Source: Caballeronia glathei (GTDB lineage: Bacteria > Pseudomonadota > Gammaproteobacteria > Burkholderiales > Burkholderiaceae). From it: a stretch of 64,000 bases of DNA. The stretch is taken from positions 45,829 through 109,828 of the forward strand of contig NZ_JFHC01000021.1 in the NCBI RefSeq assembly GCF_000698595.1, in the 5' to 3' direction. Shown here piece after piece: positions 54,256 to 61,838 of the stretch; position 1 is the first letter of the stretch; each line of letters begins with the position of its first letter. Under the pieces are notes generated by a model. The model was not told the DNA's origin, searched no databases, and saw only the letters and a list, made by a program, of their open reading frames with translations. The translations under genes were made by a program, and so were the position numbers.

Positions 54256-55125
54256 ATGACAGAAACCGGCAACACGGACCCTGCGTTCTCGATTCGCCGC
54301 ATGACGCCCGGCGACGTCGAACTCGCGCTCGAATGGGCCGCCGCCGAAGGCTGGAATCCGGGCCGCCACGACGCGCGCTGCTTCTTCGCCGCCGACCCTC
54401 AGGGCTTCTTTATCGGCGAGCAGGGCGGGGAGCCCGTGGGGTGCGTGTCGGCGGTTGCCTACGGCGACGGCTTCGGCTTCATCGGCCTCTATATCGTCAA
54501 GCCGGAGTTTCGCGGCAAGGGGCTCGGCATGCGGCTGTGGGAGGCCGGCATGGCGTATCTCGGCGATCGCAACATCGGGCTCGATGGCGTCGTCGCGCAG
54601 CAGGCCAACTACCGCCGCTCGGGTTTTCGCCTGGCCTACCGCAATATCCGCTTCGAGGGCACGGCGCAGGGCAGCGCCGGTGGAGGCGTGCCGCCGGGTA
54701 TCGTCGAATTGCCAGCGGTGCCTTTCGGGCAGTTGGTGGACTATGACAGCCTGATGTTTTCCGCGCCGCGCCCGGCGTTTCTGCGGGCCTGGTGTGATCA
54801 TCCCGGCGCGGTGGCGCGGGCGGCGATGAAGGACGGCGGGCTGCGCGGGTACGGCGTGCTGCGGCCGTGCCGCAGCGGCTACAAGATCGGTCCGCTATTC
54901 GCCGACGACAGCGCGACCGCCGCAGCACTCCACGACGCGCTCGTCGCCGCGGTGCCGGGCGAGACGGTCTTTCTCGACGTGCCCGAGGTCAACGCGGCGG
55001 CCGTTGCGCTGGCGGTGGGCCGCGACATGAAAAGCGTGTTCGAAACCGCGCGGATGTACACGGGCGAGCCTCCCCGTGTGCCCGTCGAGCGCGTGTACGG
55101 TGTGACGACGTTCGAGCTGGGCTGA
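54256..55125 (+). CDS. GNAT family N-acetyltransferase with C-terminal acetyltransferase-18-like domain
   Basis: Two-domain acyl-CoA-dependent transferase of 289 residues. The N-terminal GNAT domain (about 12-135) has the acetyl-CoA loop in IVKPEFRGKGLGMRLWEAG, then the VVAQQANYRRSGFRLAYRN segment. The C-terminal half (about 155-285, GLRGYGVLRPCRSGYKIGPL, FLDVPEVNAAAVAL) matches the YitH/HolE-like arrangement, which folds as a second GNAT-like domain. Substrate unknown. The convergent DUF1059 gene ends 19 bases away. Confidence 0.88.
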   Translation: MTETGNTDPAFSIRRMTPGDVELALEWAAAEGWNPGRHDARCFFAADPQGFFIGEQGGEPVGCVSAVAYGDGFGFIGLYIVKPEFRGKGLGMRLWEAGMAYLGDRNIGLDGVVAQQANYRRSGFRLAYRNIRFEGTAQGSAGGGVPPGIVELPAVPFGQLVDYDSLMFSAPRPAFLRAWCDHPGAVARAAMKDGGLRGYGVLRPCRSGYKIGPLFADDSATAAALHDALVAAVPGETVFLDVPEVNAAAVALAVGRDMKSVFETARMYTGEPPRVPVERVYGVTTFELG

Positions 55126-55144
55126 GGCCGGGACTGCCGATGCA

Positions 55145-55357
55145 TCAGGCCTTGCGCGGCGCGTCGGCGGGCGGCGTGCCGTCGTGGAAAAACGTCTTCA
55201 GCTGCGAGCGCAGTTCCGGCGAGTCGGCATGCTTGTGAACCGAAACCGCATGCTGCACGGCTGCTTCCAGCAGTTCGTCGTCGGAATCCGCGGAAAGCGC
55301 GACCGAGCAGTTCATGTCGCTCGGCACCTCGCGGCAATCGATGTATTTGCGCGTCAT
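55145..55357 (-). CDS. DUF1059 small protein
   Basis: Small cytoplasmic protein of 70 residues, function unknown. It starts MTRKYIDCREVPSDMNCSVA, matching the DUF1059 pattern (YIDCRE, two conserved Cys). It continues ADSDDELLEAAVQHAVSVHK and ends FFHDGTPP. TGAGGAGG lies 5 bases before the ATG at 55357, which rules out the 14-codon extension. It is divergent from the DUF3293 gene. Confidence 0.85.
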   Translation of the reverse strand: MTRKYIDCREVPSDMNCSVALSADSDDELLEAAVQHAVSVHKHADSPELRSQLKTFFHDGTPPADAPRKA

Positions 55358-55503
55358 GACGTCCTCCTCATACGATTGAGTCATCGAATCTGCGTGCATC
55401 GATGCGCCACGAGCCGTTCGTCAAGACCCTGTCATGCACGCGCGCGCCTCGCGCGGCAACGCTTCTGAAAGTATAGGTGGCAAACGATGAAACCGGAGTT
55501 CGC

Positions 55504-55944
55504 GTGAAGGGCGAAACACTGGCGGCGTACAGGGCGGCGCGATATCGCGTCTTCACGGACCCGCCCGTCGACATGCGCATCGGCGAGACGAGCCCGGCGA
55601 TCGCCCGACTGCTTGCACGCCACGGCGTGGAGACAGCTGTCTTCGTGACGGCCTTCAATCCCTTCAGCCACCCGTCGAGCGACGCGGACAACGCTGCGCG
55701 CCAGCAGGCGCTCGCCGTGCGTCTCGAAGGCCTGTCGCTCGCGACGATCCCCGGCGCCGGCCTCGACCCGCTGGGCGCGTGGCCCGGCGAGGCGAGCCTG
55801 CTCGCGCTCGGTGCGGACAGCGACGTGGCCACGCAACTGATGGTCGAGTTCGAACAGAACGCGGTCGTGTTCGTGGACCGCGAGGGGCGCCCGGAACTGC
55901 TGTTTCATCCCTCGCTCGCGGACAAGGGCGGCGCGTGCGAGTGA
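55504..55944 (+). CDS. DUF3293 domain protein
   Basis: Cytoplasmic protein of 146 residues, function unknown. The family pattern is visible: LAAYRAARYRVFTDPPVDMR, VFVTAFNPFS, DNAARQQALAVRL, and GWPGE-like GAWPGEASLLALG. The GTG at 55504 was chosen because CCGGAG lies 5 bases upstream; a GTG at 55477 would add nine residues. Single gene. Confidence 0.82.
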   Translation: MKGETLAAYRAARYRVFTDPPVDMRIGETSPAIARLLARHGVETAVFVTAFNPFSHPSSDADNAARQQALAVRLEGLSLATIPGAGLDPLGAWPGEASLLALGADSDVATQLMVEFEQNAVVFVDREGRPELLFHPSLADKGGACE

Positions 55945-56178
55945 CATGCCCAACGGCTCGCCGCCGCCATGCTGCACGAACCGGACGGGAATAATCGGCA
56001 CGCGCAGGTGTTGTTCGTTCGGCGAGCCCTCGCGATCATCCGACGCGCGGCACCTTTCCCGCGCTTCTGCTTCGCGCGGAGCGTGCCGATCGATAGCACA
56101 GTGCCATGCGCGTGCCGATGGGTTGCAAGCTCGCACCGGCGCCGGCCTTCGCCGCGCCTATCTTCCGGAGCGCAACAC

Positions 56179-56670
56179 ATGCATGGAGACGAGTTCTTTC
56201 CCCTGATCGAGATGTCCGCGACACGGCTTGCCCTCGCGCGCGAAGTCGCGCTCGCGAAGTGGCATGCGCAGCAGGTGGTCGAGGACGGCGCGCGTGAAGC
56301 GGCCGTGATCTCCGCCGCGGCGCTCGCCGGAGCGTCGCATGGTCTGTCCCGCGTGTTCGCCACGCATTTCTTCACCGACCAGATCGAAGCCAACAAGCTC
56401 GTGCAATACACGTTGATTGCGCAATGGCGCCGCAGCGGCGCCGCGCCCGACGAACCGCGCCCGGACCTGAAGCGCGATGTGCGGCCGGAACTGGATCGTC
56501 TGCAAGAGGAACTCGTCCGGGAACTCGCCGCGACGCGCGCATTGCGCGAGGACCCCGAAGGCGCGACGATGCTCGCGACGGCCGTTGCGGCCTACGCGAA
56601 AGAGCGCGGACTGGACACGCTGAGCGTCATTGCGCTCGATCGTGCACTCGCGCGCGTATGCGAGCGATGA
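56179..56670 (+). CDS. Chorismate mutase, AroQ-gamma type, without a signal peptide
   Basis: All-helical chorismate mutase of 163 residues converting chorismate to prephenate. The family pattern is MSATRLALAREVALAKWHAQ (active-site Arg and Lys), then VEDGAREAAVI, and FFTDQIEANKLVQYTLIAQW near residue 66. Gamma-class enzymes are normally exported with a signal peptide. Here the protein begins MHGDEFFPLIEM straight into the first helix, and the upstream in-frame DNA shows no hydrophobic stretch. CCGGAG lies 8 bases before the ATG. It may be cytoplasmic, or its leader has been lost. Confidence 0.85.
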   Translation: MHGDEFFPLIEMSATRLALAREVALAKWHAQQVVEDGAREAAVISAAALAGASHGLSRVFATHFFTDQIEANKLVQYTLIAQWRRSGAAPDEPRPDLKRDVRPELDRLQEELVRELAATRALREDPEGATMLATAVAAYAKERGLDTLSVIALDRALARVCER

Positions 56671-56719
56671 ACGTAGCGCTGCGAGCGGCGCCATGCGTCA
56701 TCGAGCGCAGGCTGCCGGT

Positions 56720-57163
56720 TCATTCCAGCGGCACCGTGACGACGGTGCGGCCCTTCGCGCGCTCGACCAGTCCGGTGTATGTCGCGGCACCGCCCAGCCA
56801 GCGCGCGAAGCCGCGGCGGTTGCGGTAGCCGACGACGAGCAGGTCCACATCGAGCATCTCGGCATGTCTTGCGATGCTCTCCACGACGTTGCCCACCGCG
56901 ATATGCCCGCTCACGACGATGCCGCTTTCGCTCATCTGATCGAGCGCTTCCTTCAGCAGGTCCCGCGTGGTGTTCTCGATGCCGACGTACGCGAGGTCGC
57001 ACAGCAGGCCAGCAGTCGATACGACAGAAGTGCCCGTGTCGACGACCGTCAGCACATGCGTGTGCGCATCGAGCGCGACGGCCATGCGGCCCGCGCGAAC
57101 CAGCGCCGACTTCGCTTCGGCCGAGCCGTCGTAGTAAATCAATATGCGTTGATCCGAGTTCAT
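56720..57163 (-). CDS. Universal stress protein family
   Basis: UspA-fold protein of 147 residues. It starts SDQRILIYYDGSAEAKSALV with the conserved Asp-Gly-Ser. The C-terminal loop reads LLVVGYRNRRGFARWLGGAA, a degenerate version of the ATP-binding signature (no G-2x-G spacing), so nucleotide binding is doubtful. GGAG lies 6 bases before the ATG at 57163. It is divergent from the VOC gene, with 339 bases between them. It is distinct from the typical Usp at 50679. Confidence 0.86.
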   Translation of the reverse strand: MNSDQRILIYYDGSAEAKSALVRAGRMAVALDAHTHVLTVVDTGTSVVSTAGLLCDLAYVGIENTTRDLLKEALDQMSESGIVVSGHIAVGNVVESIARHAEMLDVDLLVVGYRNRRGFARWLGGAATYTGLVERAKGRTVVTVPLE

Positions 57164-57502
57164 GTGACGCTCCATCCGTAAGCCGGGCCGATTGCCCCTC
57201 GCATGTGTCACTCGGATAACGTGCGAGCCACGCAGATATTCCCCTGCGCTGTGCACACTCCTGTGCGCGATCCGCGAGCGCGCGGCATGAGTCGGGGCAT
57301 CGATGAAACGGTCCGCGTCTTTGTATACAGAGGCGGAATATTCGAGCAACCGGCGTGTTTACGGGGAAGCCCCTCAGCTTTACCGTGGTGGCAATGTCGA
57401 AGCGCGAGGCTCGGCATGGCCGCCATGGAAGCCCGGTCGGCAGGATTCCAGCTATCGCCCAATGTGCGCTTATTGCGGTAAGGAAAGGAAAGGAGTTGAA
57501 GC
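57164..57502. other. Divergent intergenic region, nothing recognised
   Basis: The 339 bases between the divergent Usp and VOC genes must hold both promoters. I found no clear -35/-10 pair or operator palindrome. The plus-strand AAAGGAAAGGAGTTG at its right end is the VOC ribosome-binding site. Confidence 0.4.
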
Positions 57503-58069
57503 ATGAATCAGTTGGCAAGAGTCAAGGCAGCAAAGCCGTTGAAGAAGCTTCCAATGCGTCTGCATCACCACGCCTATACGACGGACGATCACGCGAAGAC
57601 CCGCTACTTCTACGAAGAGGTCCTGGGCCTTCCGCTTGCGGACATGGATATCGAACGCGAGCTTCTCGACGACGAATGGGTCGATCTCGGCCATGCCTTT
57701 TATGAACTGGGCGACGGCAGCGCGCTTGCCTTCTTCAACTTCGCCGACACCGAAAAGCAGGCCGCGTGGAAGGCGAAGCAGCGCTCGATCTTCATTCACA
57801 TTTCACTGCTCGTCGAGCGTTCGACGCAGGACGAGATCGAGAGCCGCCTGACCGATGCGGGCTTTCGTCCGTTCACGCTGAGGCACGGCTTCTGCACGTC
57901 GCTGTATGTGAAGGACCCCAACGGGCTGACGCTCGAATTCACGGTCGATCACGAAGACGCTTCGGATATCGCGCGCGAGATGGCGGTATCCGTGCGCCGC
58001 TGGCTGGAAGGCGATCGCAAGGCGAGCCATCGGTGGCGCGCCGATCTGGCGGAGAGCATCGGCGCCTGA
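57503..58069 (+). CDS. VOC family (glyoxalase/bleomycin-resistance superfamily) protein
   Basis: Metal-dependent VOC protein of 188 residues. The beta-alpha-beta-beta-beta modules are visible: LHHHAYTTDDHAKTRYFYEE with a metal-ligand His near residue 21, then FIHISLLVERS near 96, and the terminal DPNGLTLEFTVDHED with the ligand Glu near 147. A 35-residue helical tail follows. AAGGAG precedes the ATG by 7 bases. Reaction unknown: dioxygenase, isomerase, or thiol transferase are all possible. Confidence 0.88.
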   Translation: MNQLARVKAAKPLKKLPMRLHHHAYTTDDHAKTRYFYEEVLGLPLADMDIERELLDDEWVDLGHAFYELGDGSALAFFNFADTEKQAAWKAKQRSIFIHISLLVERSTQDEIESRLTDAGFRPFTLRHGFCTSLYVKDPNGLTLEFTVDHEDASDIAREMAVSVRRWLEGDRKASHRWRADLAESIGA

Positions 58070-58270
58070 GCATCGAGTATCACCAATGTGCGTGCGCAAG
58101 CGGCGGTTCGTGCGTACGCAGGCACGCAGAAGGGATGCCACGCCGGGGTGGCCGTCCCTGTCGAAACGAATGGCGCCCGAATCGAAACGGCGTTGCTGGA
58201 AGAGCTTGCAGGAAGATTGTGCAGCGCTCCCCCGCGGCGAGCGACAAGAAAAAAGAGCGCAACGCGCCCT

Positions 58271-59134
58271 TCAATACAACTGTTCGCCGCCGCCCTCGGA
58301 CAGCTGCTTGCCCAGCATGTTCAGGTCCATTCCATCCGTCTTGCCGATCAGCGCATAGCCTTGCTGCGCCTGTCGCCAGGTGACCACGTCCATGTCGTCG
58401 ATATCCTGCGCCGCGATGGCGTGGTCGGGCTTCGCTTCCTTCGTCACGCACAGCGCGACGGGCGAACCGCCGCTCTTCGGCAGGTAAACGATCTGCACGA
58501 GCGGCTTGTCGTGAAAGCGCAGACGCTGCACGCGCTTGAACTCGAGGCCCATTGAACTCAGGTCGGGGATGCTCACCGCGATGCCGTCGTCGCGGCGAAT
58601 CTCGTCGACGATGCGCTCCGATAAGCGGAGGTCCGGGTCGAGATGCGCAAGCGTGTCGCGCGTATAGAGCTGCTGATAGTTTGCCGCCGCCCGCACCCAC
58701 GGCGATGCGCCCTGCGATTCGAGCGACGCCGAAGCGGACATGATGTCCGGAGTGGCGCCCGGTCCGAGACGCAATAGCCCGGCCCAGCCGAAGGCCCCCG
58801 CGACGAACGCGACGGCAAGCCATGCGGGCGCGACGCGCGGCGTGCAGCGGCCCTGCATCGGGACCGCGATGCCGCCGCCGTACTGCTCGATGGTTTCGTC
58901 GTTGCTTGCGAAAGCGCGCACCATCTGTTCGATCTTTCGTTTCAGGTTTTCGGGCACCGGCGGCAGCTTCTGGTGCGCGAAAGCCTGTTGATACGGCAGC
59001 CGGGACGCACGAAGCAGCGCGACGTGCGAGGCGGCTTCGGCGGACCCATCGAGCTTCTTTTCGACACACTGGCGCTCGTCAGGCGACAGCGCATTGTCGA
59101 CATAGGCCATCAGCAGCGTATCGTCTATGTTCAT
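58271..59134 (-). CDS. Membrane anti-sigma factor (second copy)
   Basis: Anti-sigma factor of 287 residues, paralog of 39644-40567. It opens LLMAYVDNALSPDERQCVEK, then has a transmembrane segment near residues 96-115 (PAWLAVAFVAGAFGWAGLL). The periplasmic part carries RAAANYQQLYTRDTLAHLDP and VQRLRFHDKPLVQIVYLP as in the paralog. There is no zinc-binding HxxxCxxC motif. The start overlaps the sigma stop by 4 bases. Unlike the first copy, it has no FecR, heme-HAMP or catalase gene next to it. Confidence 0.9.
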   Translation of the reverse strand: MNIDDTLLMAYVDNALSPDERQCVEKKLDGSAEAASHVALLRASRLPYQQAFAHQKLPPVPENLKRKIEQMVRAFASNDETIEQYGGGIAVPMQGRCTPRVAPAWLAVAFVAGAFGWAGLLRLGPGATPDIMSASASLESQGASPWVRAAANYQQLYTRDTLAHLDPDLRLSERIVDEIRRDDGIAVSIPDLSSMGLEFKRVQRLRFHDKPLVQIVYLPKSGGSPVALCVTKEAKPDHAIAAQDIDDMDVVTWRQAQQGYALIGKTDGMDLNMLGKQLSEGGGEQLY

Positions 59135-59679
59135 GACGCAGCGTCCTTGCTTTTCGCAGCAGTTTTCACTTTCCGATCTTCTCTCGTAAGGAATCGGGCC
59201 CCGACGGCCTGCCGGGCACGTGACAGACGGCTCATGACCGTCCCGATCGGCACATCGAGGACTTCCGCTGCTTCGTGGTAACTGAGTCCTTCGACGGCTA
59301 CCAATAGCATAACGGCGCGCTGCGCTTCAGGCAATTGCTCTACGGCTGAGACGACCTGCCGGTTCATCACGTCGGTCTCTGGATTGCGCGCGGCCGGGTC
59401 CGCGACGGTCTCGAGAAAACTGTCGTCCCACTCCATGCTGGTGCGGTTGCGCACGTTGCGCGCGCGCAGTTCGTTGATCCATGTCGAGTGCACGATCGAG
59501 AACATCCAGCTGAGCGGCGACGTGTCCGGCTTCAGCTGATGCGAACGTTCAAGCGCGCGCAGGCAGGCGCGTTGCACCAGATCCTCGGCGTCGTGCTGAT
59601 CGCGAGAAATTCGTAGCGCAAACGCCCACAATCTCGGCAGCAAATCGGGAAGCATGCTGGGTAAGTCTGCGGCGCTCAT
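59131..59679 (-). CDS. ECF-type RNA polymerase sigma factor (second copy)
   Basis: Sigma factor of 182 residues, the same length as its paralog at 40564-41112 and highly similar across regions 2 and 4 (LSWMFSIVHSTWINELRAR is identical; LPEAQRAVMLLVAVEGLSYH differs at two sites). The start at 59679 was set by matching the paralog; GAGG lies about 10 bases upstream. The final 20 residues, basic and outside region 4, diverge most. It is the first gene of a two-gene operon with its anti-sigma factor. Confidence 0.93.
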   Translation of the reverse strand: MSAADLPSMLPDLLPRLWAFALRISRDQHDAEDLVQRACLRALERSHQLKPDTSPLSWMFSIVHSTWINELRARNVRNRTSMEWDDSFLETVADPAARNPETDVMNRQVVSAVEQLPEAQRAVMLLVAVEGLSYHEAAEVLDVPIGTVMSRLSRARQAVGARFLTREDRKVKTAAKSKDAAS

Positions 59680-60119
59680 CGACGTAAATCCTCGCGTGAT
59701 GTTTCGATCCGATACGTGCTGCATATGTCTGCTGGTACTCGCAGCGAGCGCAGTGTAACGTCGATCGAAAACGTTTGCTGACACCGGAATGTTGGGTTAA
59801 CTAATGAAGTTGAAAGTGACGCGGGCGTCGCCGCGCGGAACCGGCCGCAGGCGGGCTTGCATGCCGGTCTCGTTCGCGCACGCGCGCCATGCAACGCGCG
59901 CCGGAGCATTGGCGGTCTGATCAATTCCGCTTGCGCAACGTTCGGCGCCGCGCAGGCGAGCGCGCATCAGCCGAGGCCAATCGGCTAACGCCGTTCGTTT
60001 TTTCGCCGAAAACAAGCATCGGCCGGCAGTTCATCAATATCATCGTGCTCGAGTCGTTCCTGAATCAGGCGCCTTTGCGGACGTACGCGGCGAGGCGCAC
60101 GCAATGCATGGAGAGCAAC
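59680..60119. other. Divergent intergenic region of sigma copy 2 and the DUF2000 gene
   Basis: 440 bases holding the promoters of both genes. AACTAAT occurs at 59799-59805 and also upstream of the first sigma gene (41253-41259), at similar but unequal distance. I could not identify a shared ECF promoter with confidence. A plus-strand frame starting at 59889 is in the DUF2000 frame but has no ribosome-binding site. Confidence 0.4.
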
Positions 60120-60530
60120 ATGGAGTTCGATACGAAAGTCGCGGTCATCGTGCTGGAGGATCTCGCGATATGGCAGAAGCTGAATGTCACGGCGTTTCTC
60201 GCGACGGGCATCGCAGGGGCGGCGCCGCATGCGCTCGGCGCGCCGTACGAGGACGCGAGCGGGCGCACCCACGCCCGGCTGCTCGGGCAGCCGATGATGA
60301 TCTACAAGGCAAATGCATCTGGATTGTTGCGGGCATATCGTCAGAGTATCGAGCGGGAGCTGACCCGCGCCGTCTACGTTCGTGCGATGTTCTCCACCGG
60401 CCATGACGAGGCGAACCGGGAGGCATTCAGGCGCGAACCGCCCGACGCCCCCGACCTTGTCGGTCTGGCGATACGAGGCGTGAAGAACGGGGTCGACAAG
60501 GCGATCAAGGGTCTGTCGCTGCACCCGTGA
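60120..60530 (+). CDS. DUF2000 domain protein
   Basis: Cytoplasmic protein of 136 residues, function unknown. It matches DUF2000, a family with a peptidyl-tRNA-hydrolase-2-like fold: FDTKVAVIVLEDLAIWQKLN at the N-terminus, then FLATGIAG and YEDASGRTHARLLGQPMMIY. The ATG at 60120 has GGAG 6 bases upstream; an ATG at 60108 would add four residues. It is divergent from sigma copy 2. Confidence 0.83.
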   Translation: MEFDTKVAVIVLEDLAIWQKLNVTAFLATGIAGAAPHALGAPYEDASGRTHARLLGQPMMIYKANASGLLRAYRQSIERELTRAVYVRAMFSTGHDEANREAFRREPPDAPDLVGLAIRGVKNGVDKAIKGLSLHP

Positions 60531-60814
60531 TCCCCGTGCGTGAGGGCACGGGCCGAATCAGTAAATCACACCTTTATGGTGCGTGGTCTGAAAGAATCTT
60601 CATGTTCGGGTAGCGCGCGTGTTAGACGCGCGGATGCGCTTCGCCCTCGATGGTCCCGACGCGGCACGCTGTGGGCGGCACCGCTTCCCATCCGATGAAT
60701 AAGTTTTCATGTGCGTGCCAGCGTTCCGACAGGGCCCGCTGGCTAATCTCATATCGACAGTGCTTCGCGTGCCGCCGCCCGGCGGTCCGTTCAGTCAGTA
60801 TCGAGGAAAGCGAC

Positions 60815-61087
60815 ATGAAGACTCTCATCATCGGCGTGCTCGTCGCGCTTTTTGCCACGCCCGTTGCGTTCGCCCAGTCGGCTTCGCAGGACGACCCTGC
60901 GCCTGCAGCGACCGCAGAGGCCGCTGCAGGCGCCGCGCCTTCGTTCGCTCAGGCGGACCAGGGCGCTGCGCGAAGCGCGGCGGCGCCCGCCGCGAAGACC
61001 CGCGCGGACGTATATCGCGAACTCGTGCACGCGGAGCACGACGGCGAGATGCGGGACCTGAACCGCACCGTGTTCTTCGGGCAGTGA
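60815..61087 (+). CDS. DUF4148-like small secreted protein
   Basis: Exported protein of 90 residues. The signal peptide MKTLIIGVLVALFATPVAFA is followed by an Ala-rich spacer of about 45 residues. A C-terminal DUF4148-like core (KTRADVYRELVHAEHDGEMR) ends DLNRTVFFGQ. The order spacer-then-core is opposite to the other four members, where the core comes first. GAGGAAAG precedes the ATG. It is convergent with the response-regulator-like gene, 14 bases away. Confidence 0.78.
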   Translation: MKTLIIGVLVALFATPVAFAQSASQDDPAPAATAEAAAGAAPSFAQADQGAARSAAAPAAKTRADVYRELVHAEHDGEMRDLNRTVFFGQ

Positions 61088-61101
61088 CCCGCGCTGCAGG
61101 C

Positions 61102-61797
61102 TCAACGCGTTGCTGACGAGGTTGTCAGGCGGTAGCCATAGCGGCTGACGGTTTCGATCTGCGCGGCGAACGACTTGCCCGCGAGCTTGCGCCGCAGGCG
61201 CGAGACGAGCAGGTTCACGCTCGACGGATCCACGTCGTCGCGATCGGGCCACGCATAGCGGATGAGCTGATCGCGGGCGACCGGCGAGTTCGCCTGCCGC
61301 AGCAGGCATTCGACGAGCAGATACTCGCGCGAGGTGGCGGTTACGCGCTTGCCGTCCTCCACGAGTTCGTGCGTGAGCGCGTCGAGCCGCAGCGACATCG
61401 AAGCGGCGCCGTCGCCTGCAGCGCCCTCGCGCGCGGCGAGCCGATGCAGCGCGACCATGCGCTCGTGCAGTTCGATGAACGAGTAGGGCTGGACGAGGCA
61501 CGCATCGGCGCCCGCGCGCAGGATGCATGCGCGCTCCGGCGCGGTGGCCTGCGCGAGCACCACGATGATCGCGGGCATGCCCGGCTGCCGGCCGAACTCG
61601 GGCAGCAGGGCGCACAGTGTGGCGACGGCATCCGGTTCGAGAGCGACGATGACGATGGCGTCGAACGCATCCAGCGAGGCGACGTAGCGCGCGTCGTGCA
61701 GATCATGCGTCGCCTGAAGGCTGTGCGCGTTTTCGCGCAGCGCCTTGTGGAGATACGCCTCGTCGGCGTGTGAACGGGATACCAGTAGAACTCGCAT
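61102..61797 (-). CDS. OmpR-like regulator with degenerate receiver domain
   Basis: DNA-binding regulator of 231 residues. The C-terminal winged helix is intact (LTHELVEDGKRVTATSREYL, VNLLVSRLRRKLAGKSFAAQ, IETVSRYGYRL). The N-terminal receiver-like domain has lost the key residues: the acidic pair reads SRSH, the phosphorylation Asp is Val51 (in AIVIVALEPDA), and the invariant Lys before Pro is Gln103 (LVQPYSF). It cannot be phosphorylated in the usual way. It is the third gene of the two-component operon, 41 bases after the kinase gene. Confidence 0.88.
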   Translation of the reverse strand: MRVLLVSRSHADEAYLHKALRENAHSLQATHDLHDARYVASLDAFDAIVIVALEPDAVATLCALLPEFGRQPGMPAIIVVLAQATAPERACILRAGADACLVQPYSFIELHERMVALHRLAAREGAAGDGAASMSLRLDALTHELVEDGKRVTATSREYLLVECLLRQANSPVARDQLIRYAWPDRDDVDPSSVNLLVSRLRRKLAGKSFAAQIETVSRYGYRLTTSSATR

Positions 61798-61838
61798 CGG
61801 GAATTACAGGGAGTTGAACGCGCGACGATGCGTCGCCG

